From Stieleria neptunia (GTDB taxonomy: Bacteria > Planctomycetota > Planctomycetia > Pirellulales > Pirellulaceae), in NCBI RefSeq assembly GCF_007754155.1, contig NZ_CP037423.1, positions 9,172,938 through 9,236,937 of the forward strand: a stretch of 64,000 nucleotides of DNA. The letters run 5' to 3'. The notes under the pieces were generated by a model, which saw only the letters and a list, made by a program, of their open reading frames with translations, made no database searches and had not been told where the DNA came from. This document shows positions 53,601 to 59,559 of the stretch, in pieces. Numbering within the stretch: position 1 is the stretch's first letter; every line of letters starts with the position of its first letter. Position numbers and translations under genes: made by a program.

Positions 53601-54082
53601 TGGTCCGCACAAAGATCGACCAACCAGATCGAATCGGAGTCGCCGGATAAGAAAGCGACATGCCGCTCTTGCAGTTCGCGATGGCGAAACGTTTGGACAT
53701 CCCATCCATCCATCGCCCGATCGCCGCGGCCCACGATCACCCCGTCATGATCGGCCAACCGAATCAACGCGCCCGCGTTCTGAAATTCAATCGATGACCG
53801 AGTCGCGGTCGGTCTATTCTCTTTCGGCGCAACATTCAGCGTCCGGTAGACGGCCATCGGGAACCCGCATCGCGAACAACTCCCCTGCCCTGCCCCGGCG
53901 ATCTGCCCTGCCCCGGCGATCTGCCCTGCCCCGGCGATCTGCCCTGCCCCGGCGATCTGCCCTGCCCCGGCGATCTGCCCTGCCCCGCCATCGATCCCAC
54001 AATGCGGACACGCCTCGCCGATCTCGTCCTCCATTTTTTGACCACTCAATGTTTTGACCCACTCTCCCGCCCACTCATTCAC
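50615..54082 (-). CDS. FHA / ABC ATPase / permease / alpha-beta hydrolase fusion
   Basis: The open frame starts with a GTG at 54082 (1155 residues); ATG 54034 gives 1139. Numbering is from the GTG. Residues 25-73 are a zinc ribbon (CPHCG, then CSRCGF) split by a GAGQIA repeat. An FHA-like domain (about 105-192, VIVGRGDRAMDGW) follows, then an ABC ATPase with VGPSGCGKSTLL (235-246), LSGGQLRRFRIAG and VIVLDEPDSGLDHET. An ABC-2-type permease with about six spans follows, ending in ATLVAALVLAVTPNAAS. The last 300 residues are an alpha/beta hydrolase: VVVFVHGLEGSES and the Ser motif VAHSLGGLVS. I infer export coupled to lipase or esterase action. Confidence 0.88.
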   Translation of the reverse strand: MNEWAGEWVKTLSGQKMEDEIGEACPHCGIDGGAGQIAGAGQIAGAGQIAGAGQIAGAGQIAGAGQGSCSRCGFPMAVYRTLNVAPKENRPTATRSSIEFQNAGALIRLADHDGVIVGRGDRAMDGWDVQTFRHRELQERHVAFLSGDSDSIWLVDLCADQASVFVDGRSTHLCQLVDGAVVQIGPLAWKFNQTKRMLAPVTPIAGFDLAVDAEVEGRLTATKLHLSRGQMTALVGPSGCGKSTLLETIRDGSGLADGVETGGRVFFVPQRDLVHQDLRIGDALQAIAGFYQRELLPFEIDAALDSVGLPTSAKEKFPAELSGGQLRRFRIAGALLSGAGVIVLDEPDSGLDHETAGEVIALLHSLAVRGATIVAVTHHRHVLETFDRVITMRPTPEGGAVEDSAVEDSGATVAPAADESGAMGEEDDVSSALYRLASRMAILLRRERQKLTSPKLSRLALGPIRIPHFVIGMLLVPFLFAVAIAISVPTDPDRDVADGLYGEMAPINRLGFLAVVSVIWMSASGSHLSITRDRELYDYERSYGLTWGQVLAAKSLVLSLAGLLQTLVFAGLLYVIRDRWLARSFFVDERVTQLPGVVVVLLGVSVAATMLGLLISALAGRAPLVATAILPVVMMFQILFSAPFAISDPDGYEPLADYDSLTVFPAESDVADEDDWEEEWEDDWVEEQRPLWATSLFSYATLSRYGDQWLRSFAVTTEPPEQARSFQWASAAALALISGLCFVASWIVLWMQSTRLGIRRVRAAATLVAALVLAVTPNAASCQQPTPQPDQPASTTIRLALVDGRYDETKLRRTLGGRAGDAPRWRELGNQDRIGLVALELVGKIEFTLNDRELVIELKQTPKWELMKQLAPPRLIGREDVDDSGDVVVFVHGLEGSESTFDRAAEALAERGIASMRFEYPNDGPPDEIGHRLAEQLIEFGREHPGVRVHLVAHSLGGLVSTWAVTEPDFPSRIVPNVVTLGTPFRGSALAAFHDELELFDVAFRLITGTPGALNTIADGRGEAAEALDPESEFLARLHRRDRPAGIRFHLAAGTKSFLTASRRERLAARLPGELARLAVSPAYAARIEKLTQAEELFEGVGDGAVTVESALGLPNPASRKTFSLTHTGLVSADDPLEWVLSVTGLAEPEKPLAK
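53884..53991. repeat. 18-bp in-frame tandem repeat inside a zinc ribbon
   Basis: About six units of 18 bp (CCCTGCCCCGGCGATCTG on plus) encode GAGQIA repeats between the two CxxC knuckles of the fusion protein. Confidence 0.9.
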
Positions 54083-54086
54083 CCGT

Positions 54087-55238
54087 TCACTGTCCCTTGC
54101 CCAACAACTTCGCCTCGTACCGAAAATCCGTTTTCACATCGCGTTGCCATTTGGTTCCGAACAACAAGTGGTTCTTGCTCCGCACGTTGGCCTGAATGTC
54201 ACAGGTCCCGTTGGCCTGCAACACCAGATAATCGTTCTTTCCGTAGAACACGCGCCCCTGAATCCCCCGCACGCGGGCGTCATACTTTTTGGCGTTCTGG
54301 TCGAGCGACATCGTCAACTCGCCGCGTTGAATCGCCAACTGGCGACAGGTCTGGCCGTCATAGGTTTCATCACGCAGGTACTTGAGTTTCAGCGAACCGT
54401 CGGATTGCCCGCCCTGCTGGTGCACCATCATGCCGCTGGCGTCTTTCGCATCGACGTCCCAAGTATCGCCCACGGGACGATCGACGTTTTCCATCACGTA
54501 GTAGTCCAGCAGCGGATCGGCGGCTTCGGCCCAACGTCGAATGTCATCGAGTTTGACGGTCACGGGACCGTCGGTTTGCCGGACGCGTGTTACGCCGAGC
54601 CCATTGGACCAGACGACTTCAAACGTGCATCCGGAATACTGTGCGGGGTCCTCGACGAGTTGCGCTTCATCAATCTGCGTCAAACGTTCCACATCAAATC
54701 CGCTGACTTCGGCCAACCGCGTCAACGCTCGCTCGTACCTCGGGTCGACCTTGCCATAGGTGATCAGCAACTTGTAGGCGACGTCGGCCGGCGGCAGGGC
54801 CGTGCGGGTGACGTCGAGTAATTGTTCCAAGCCGATTTTTAGAATCGGAGAGGCTTCGCTAAAGTCGGCCACGCGCAGCCGTTTCTCACTCGTGATCCGC
54901 TGCTGTGACGCCTCCAAGACGTTGATCTCGAAGGTGACGTCACCGAATTGGTTGGACACCACACGGGTCTTGCTGGAATAGCGATTCGTGTAAACCACAT
55001 TCGTGCGGCCTTCGATGCCCCAGTTTTCATTGACCGCCAACCCGCGAATCCGCAGCACCTTCGACGCCGCCCACGACTTGCCGACCGGGTAGCGACGCAA
55101 CAATTCACGCGTGTCAATTTTCGCACGCTTGGGCGCCGATGACTTCTCCGCGCCCAACGACAGCCAATCGCCCGGATCGATCGCCGGCGATGACGACGCC
55201 GCGGCAAAGGCAATTACGAAACAAAGCAAATAACGCAT
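54087..55238 (-). CDS. Secreted protein of unknown function
   Basis: The product is 383 residues from ATG 55238 (MRYLLCFVIAFAAASSSPAI), a signal peptide. The mature protein is strand-rich, with DVTFEINVLEASQQRITSEK and VRQTDGPVTVKLDDIRRWAE and no motif I know. The stop is four bases before the GTG start of the fusion gene, so the two are probably one transcript, and this protein may serve the transporter. Composite minisatellite element 2 lies directly upstream. Confidence 0.7.
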   Translation of the reverse strand: MRYLLCFVIAFAAASSSPAIDPGDWLSLGAEKSSAPKRAKIDTRELLRRYPVGKSWAASKVLRIRGLAVNENWGIEGRTNVVYTNRYSSKTRVVSNQFGDVTFEINVLEASQQRITSEKRLRVADFSEASPILKIGLEQLLDVTRTALPPADVAYKLLITYGKVDPRYERALTRLAEVSGFDVERLTQIDEAQLVEDPAQYSGCTFEVVWSNGLGVTRVRQTDGPVTVKLDDIRRWAEAADPLLDYYVMENVDRPVGDTWDVDAKDASGMMVHQQGGQSDGSLKLKYLRDETYDGQTCRQLAIQRGELTMSLDQNAKKYDARVRGIQGRVFYGKNDYLVLQANGTCDIQANVRSKNHLLFGTKWQRDVKTDFRYEAKLLGKGQ

Positions 55239-55697
55239 ACGTGTGTTCTCCAAGCAATCTCGGAAGTTAAGCGGGGGTTTCAGGTTTCAGGTTTCAGGTT
55301 TCAGGTTTCAGGTTTCAGGTTTCAGGTTTCAGGTTTCAGGTTTCAGGTTTCAGGTTTCAGGTTTCAGGTTTCAGGTTTCAGGTTTCAGGTTTCAGGTTTC
55401 AGGTTTCAGGGTTCAGGGTTCAGGGTTCAGGGTTCAGGGTTCAGGGTTCAGGGTTCAGGGTTCAGGGTTCAGGGTTCAGGGTTCAGGGTTCAGGGTTCAG
55501 GGTTCAGGGTTCAGGGTTCAGATTTCAGATTTCAGATTTCAGATTTCAGATTTCAGAAGCCTCCCGCCTCATTCTCCACATTTTCCTGTCACCCATTTTC
55601 TTGTCTCCTCATCTTGTCTCCTCTTTTCCCACCCCATCATTCTGCCACCCCATCGTCTTGTCCCCATCGTCTTGCCCCCATCATTCATCCCTCCCCA
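55239..55697. other. Intergenic region with composite minisatellite element 2
   Basis: 459 bp between two minus-strand genes. It holds the heptad array (55276-55558), the conserved flank (55559-55606), and a stretch of CATTCTGCC/CATCGTCTTG-type short repeats up to 55690. No gene. Confidence 0.85.
55276..55606 (+). repeat. Composite minisatellite element 2 (7-bp units plus flank)
   Basis: Units are GGTTTCA (about 19), then GGGTTCA (about 17), then GATTTCA (about 5), in homogeneous blocks. They are followed by AAGCCTCCCGCCTCATTCTC and CACATTTTCCTGTCACCCAT, as in elements 1 and 3. Confidence 0.92.
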
Positions 55698-57446
55698 TCA
55701 ATCCAACCCGAACGGCAAATCATCCATCGGGTCCACCACTTTCCGTTTCTCCGCTTCCACCACCGCGACCGACGACGTCTCCAGTTTCACCGGCGGCCCG
55801 AAACGGGCGTTGGTCGACAGCAGCACGGCGTAGCCGCTTTCGCTATTTTCCAATCTCAACCCCTTGGCCAATTGCCAGGCCAACAAGGGGCTGTCGAACG
55901 TGTGCTCGATCACCGTTTTATCCCAATACGGGATCGAACTATCTTTTTTTAGCCAGTACGACAACGCCTGACCGGCACGGTAGTCATCGATCTGCATGGC
56001 AATCGAAGCGTCACCGCCGTCGGTCGATTCCCAGGCCCAATCAACCGATTCAGAATCCGACGGCGTCTCGAATCCGATGACGTGTGCCAGGAACGTATTG
56101 CCCTCGTCGGCCTTGACCACGCGGGTCCTGAGATCAAAGGACCGCAGTTCCAGTGCCTCACCGAGCCATTGTCCCAAAAACTCTTTCACCAAACCCGACG
56201 GCATCAGATCATGTTGCGTCCTGATTTCATCGACGCTGCGATTGCTGCGTGCCCATTCGGTCCAGCGAGCATGGGCTCGGCCGAGCGATGCGATGCGATC
56301 TTGAGCGTCTTGGATGGCATCATCATCCCAAGGTTTATCGACCGCCTGCTGGATCAGTCGTCGCAGTGTTACATTGGCGGTCCGCCATTGTTTCTGACCG
56401 GGCAGTTGCTGCAGGCCGATCAATCGATCGCGCCACTGACTGGGTTGGAAATCGACAGACGCCTCGATCGCTTGCTCCAACGACCGACCGGCCAACTCCG
56501 TCGTCCAGCGCCCGCGATCATCGGGTCGCACGACCGCCGGTTCCGGGACGGCGACGGCCACGGACTGGGGGACGGCCACGGACTGCGAGTCAGCCACGGG
56601 TGGCGCAATCGACGACGGCGTGGCGTTTTCCATGGCTTCGGCCCGTCGCTGCAGCTCGTCGACCTGGCCGGCCAGCATCGCAATCTGGCGATCGTGCCGT
56701 GCATTCATGTTGCGATACAGCGTCACACCAACAGCGACCAGGGCCAACAACAAGACGGCGACGGAGACGAACGTCGAGGTGCGATGGCCGGTCGCGGGAC
56801 GCGTCGTCAGTTTGTCGATCGTGGCATCATCGACTTTGCCCGTCGCCCCCTGGCGGATCAGTGCGATCGCGAGCTTGCGAAGTCGTCGATCGCTGCGAGC
56901 GCGTTTCAGGTTCTTGATCAGACTTTCGACGAACTTCCCGTCCTGGCGACTGAGTTCCCAGATTTTGTGCACCGACGCGGACGAGAGCGAGATTTCGGCG
57001 AGCACGATTCCCAGCGCGTACCAATCGTCGGCCGGTTGCGGCGGCTTGCCCGATTGCAGTCGAGCGGCGGTCCAGTACATCGATTCGGGGTCACCGTGAT
57101 GGACGGCATCGGTTTCGATGGCACGCGAGGGATCGATCCACAGCGTGGCGACCGGCTCGGTTTCCGATCCGCGATTGTGAAACGCCGTCGACGTGATCCG
57201 GCCGTAGCACAGCCCGGCATCATGCATCGTCTTGAGCGATCGGGCGACGTCGACCCAGGAATCCGCCAACGAACGCTGGGCCGTTTGCGTTAGCCCATCG
57301 ATCGGCAAGGGTTCGAATTGGCGAAACGCGTGGACCGCGTGACGGTCTTCGGTCGCGGCAGCGGAGATCGGGAGCGAGCACCCCGGCAGCAGCTTGCCCG
57401 CGTCAAGCGTCGAGAATTCAGAACGGTTGACGTCGTGGCGAGTCAT
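55698..57446 (-). CDS. Membrane-anchored pseudokinase-like protein
   Basis: The product is 582 residues from ATG 57446. Residues about 60-155 look like the C-lobe of a Ser/Thr kinase: SLKTMHDAGLCYGRITSTAF (74-89) sits where HRDLKPxN should be but lacks the catalytic Asp and Lys, and ADDWYALGIVLAEI (139-152) matches the DxWxLG helix. The Gly-rich loop and Lys of the N-lobe are not seen. One membrane span is at about 225-245 (FVSVAVLLLALVAVGVTLYR), then a coiled coil and an extracellular part of 300 residues. I infer a signalling or scaffold role without kinase activity. Confidence 0.65.
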   Translation of the reverse strand: MTRHDVNRSEFSTLDAGKLLPGCSLPISAAATEDRHAVHAFRQFEPLPIDGLTQTAQRSLADSWVDVARSLKTMHDAGLCYGRITSTAFHNRGSETEPVATLWIDPSRAIETDAVHHGDPESMYWTAARLQSGKPPQPADDWYALGIVLAEISLSSASVHKIWELSRQDGKFVESLIKNLKRARSDRRLRKLAIALIRQGATGKVDDATIDKLTTRPATGHRTSTFVSVAVLLLALVAVGVTLYRNMNARHDRQIAMLAGQVDELQRRAEAMENATPSSIAPPVADSQSVAVPQSVAVAVPEPAVVRPDDRGRWTTELAGRSLEQAIEASVDFQPSQWRDRLIGLQQLPGQKQWRTANVTLRRLIQQAVDKPWDDDAIQDAQDRIASLGRAHARWTEWARSNRSVDEIRTQHDLMPSGLVKEFLGQWLGEALELRSFDLRTRVVKADEGNTFLAHVIGFETPSDSESVDWAWESTDGGDASIAMQIDDYRAGQALSYWLKKDSSIPYWDKTVIEHTFDSPLLAWQLAKGLRLENSESGYAVLLSTNARFGPPVKLETSSVAVVEAEKRKVVDPMDDLPFGLD

Positions 57447-57686
57447 CTCGGCTCAGGCGTGAAAACAGGGCAATCCGGGCGCAAGCAATGCCGCCCGTCC
57501 GGGTAACGCTGTGAAGCATTTTTCCCATGTGTTTCTTGAGGTTTTAGCGGCAGGGCGCGAGCCCTCCGGTTCTTCCTCTCTGCCAAAACACCGGAGGGCT
57601 TGCGCCCTGCCGCTAAAAAAATGCTTCACAGCGTAGCCGTCCGGGTACGCAGAGCGACACACAAAGGATAGCACGCCGGAAGCGGT
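57447..57686. other. Intergenic region with nested hairpins
   Basis: Inner arms GTTTTAGCGGCAGGGCGCGA and CTTGCGCCCTGCCGCTAAAA (57541-57616) lie inside outer arms TAACGCTGTGAAGCATTTTT (57504-57523) and AAAATGCTTCACAGCG (57617-57633). Direct repeats of CCGTCCGGGTA flank the whole. The inner part is REP-like family 2, copy 2. Confidence 0.8.
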
Positions 57687-58259
57687 CTATCGGACATCGA
57701 CCCAATCCATCCCGGCAGCCGCGGCGGCTTGGAATCCGAGCGGAGAATCCTCAAAAACGACACAGTTTTCCGGAGCCACCTGAATTCGTCGCGCCGCCTC
57801 CAGAAAAACGTCCGGCTCGGGCTTGTGGCGCTCGGTGTCTTCGGACGTGACGACGACGGGAAACCAATCGTCGATTTGCAGGGCGACCAATTGCTTGGCG
57901 ACGACGACTCGGCCGCTGCCGCTGGCCACCGCCATCGGTTTTTTCCCCCGAAACGCCGCCGCGATCTGGCAAACCGCGTGCATCGGCCGGACCTGATCGA
58001 TCAAACCCTGAAAATGCGATTCTTTTTCAGCCGCGACCGCCTCGGCATCCACCCGCAGACCGCGTTCTTTGGCCAACAGGGCGACAATCTTGGCACTCGG
58101 CATCCCTCCCATCGAATAGAATCGGTCTTCCTTGAATTCGATCCCGTGCCGCATCAGCGTGTCGCGCCAAGCGACATAATGGACCGGCATCGAGTCGGCC
58201 AGCGTGCCGTCGCAGTCAAAAATCAAGCCTTCGTATCGTTCAAAATCGTTCGCGTTCAT
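57687..58259 (-). CDS. HAD-superfamily phosphatase, beta-phosphoglucomutase-like
   Basis: The product is 190 residues from ATG 58259; longer frames enter the neighbouring gene. The motif I LIFDCDGTLADSM has the nucleophile Asp; cap, motif II AVASGSGRVV and motifs III/IV ERHKPEPDVFLEAARRIQVA and CVVFEDSPLGFQAAAAAGM are present. It matches subgroup IA phosphatases such as phosphoglycolate phosphatase or beta-phosphoglucomutase; the small cap favours the latter. Substrate unknown. The gene is divergent from the GspE-type gene. Confidence 0.9.
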   Translation of the reverse strand: MNANDFERYEGLIFDCDGTLADSMPVHYVAWRDTLMRHGIEFKEDRFYSMGGMPSAKIVALLAKERGLRVDAEAVAAEKESHFQGLIDQVRPMHAVCQIAAAFRGKKPMAVASGSGRVVVAKQLVALQIDDWFPVVVTSEDTERHKPEPDVFLEAARRIQVAPENCVVFEDSPLGFQAAAAAGMDWVDVR

Positions 58260-58314
58260 CGCCAAAGAATCGCACAAGACGCAGCGTTCCGGAACCCGAC
58301 CCCCGCTTTTCTCC

Positions 58315-59559
58315 ATGAACCAGCCCCCGCAAATCACTCCAAAGGTGTCGGCTTCGCCCCCACCGATCAAAGACGCCTTGCAGAGCGACAAGACAGGCAG
58401 CGAGAACATTGCGTTTTGCGACTCGATCTTTGCCAAGGCGTTCAAAGCGGGCGCGTCGGACATTCACTTCGAACCGTTCGAGCAAGCGTTCCGCGTCCGC
58501 ATGCGAGTCGACGGCGTGCTGTCCCAGATCGCAGCCGGCCCCGCCGCCGAATACCCCCAACTCTCCTCACGCGTCAAAGTCCTGTCAGAACTGGACATCG
58601 CCGAACGGCGACGGCCCCAGGAAGGCCGATTGAAATTGGTCATCGATAATCGCAGCATCGACTATCGGGTGTCGTCGGTCCCCACCCGATTTGGCGAAAA
58701 AATCGTCTTGCGGATCGTCGACGCCACCGGGCTGAAAGCCGACCTGACCAAGCTGGGCATGAACCCCAAAGAAGCCCAGTTGATGGCCCAGGCGACGGGC
58801 CAACAGTACGGCATGTGCCTGGTCACCGGACCGACCGGCAGCGGAAAAACCACGACGCTCTACTCGGCGCTCAATCGCCTGAACCAGATGGACCGCAACA
58901 TCTCGACGATCGAAGACCCGGTCGAATTTGACGTGTTCGGCATCACCCAGATCAACGTCAAACGCGAACTGAACATGGACTTCGCCCAAGTCCTGCGGTT
59001 GCTGTTGCGGCAAGACCCGGATGTGATTCTGGTCGGCGAAATCCGTGACACCGAAACCGCCAAGACGTCGTTTCAAGCGGCGATGACCGGCCACATGGTG
59101 CTGTCGACGCTGCACACCAACGACACCGTTTCGGCCATCGCACGTCTGCGTGACATGGAAATCGAACCGTTCTTGATCACCGCCGGCTTGAACGTCATCG
59201 TCGCACAGCGGCTGGTGCGACGGATTTGCCAACACTGCAAAGCCCCCGTCACGATCTCTGCCGCCCAACTCAAATCGCTCGGCATCAGCGAAGAACAAGC
59301 CGCCAAGGCGAGCTTCCATCGCGGACGGGGCTGCGTCAAATGCAACGGATCAGGCTGTCGCGGTCGTGTCGCCATCTTTGAAATGCTGACACTGTCCTCG
59401 AAACTTCGCGACATGATCTTTGAAAATGCATCGGTCGAAGCACTCCGCAAACAAGCGATCAAGGAAGGCATGCGAACGCTGCGCGTCAGTGCGCTCAGCA
59501 AAGCCTTTCAAGGCATGATCACGCTGGAAGAAGCCGCCCTATTCTCCGGCCGGACCTAG
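58315..59559 (+). CDS. GspE/PilB-type ATPase without the N-terminal domain
   Basis: The product is 414 residues from ATG 58315 (MNQPPQITPKVSASPPPIKD). It starts at the N2-type segment KAGASDIHFEPFEQAFRVRM, then Walker A CLVTGPTGSGKTTTLYSALN (168-187), the Asp box TIEDPVEFDV, Walker B DPDVILVGEIRDTETA and His-box TGHMVLSTLHTNDTV. A zinc site follows (CQHCKAP, then CVKCNGSGCRGR). The N1 domain of 150 residues usual in GspE/PilB is missing. It powers type IV pilus or type II secretion assembly. The stop overlaps the start of the next gene by one base. Confidence 0.92.
   Translation: MNQPPQITPKVSASPPPIKDALQSDKTGSENIAFCDSIFAKAFKAGASDIHFEPFEQAFRVRMRVDGVLSQIAAGPAAEYPQLSSRVKVLSELDIAERRRPQEGRLKLVIDNRSIDYRVSSVPTRFGEKIVLRIVDATGLKADLTKLGMNPKEAQLMAQATGQQYGMCLVTGPTGSGKTTTLYSALNRLNQMDRNISTIEDPVEFDVFGITQINVKRELNMDFAQVLRLLLRQDPDVILVGEIRDTETAKTSFQAAMTGHMVLSTLHTNDTVSAIARLRDMEIEPFLITAGLNVIVAQRLVRRICQHCKAPVTISAAQLKSLGISEEQAAKASFHRGRGCVKCNGSGCRGRVAIFEMLTLSSKLRDMIFENASVEALRKQAIKEGMRTLRVSALSKAFQGMITLEEAALFSGRT

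Noticed and set aside
55243..55833. Protein of GFRFQVS repeats on plus
   Set aside because: It is the translation of the 7-bp minisatellite, whose period of 21 bp gives a regular peptide; it overlaps real minus-strand genes at both ends.
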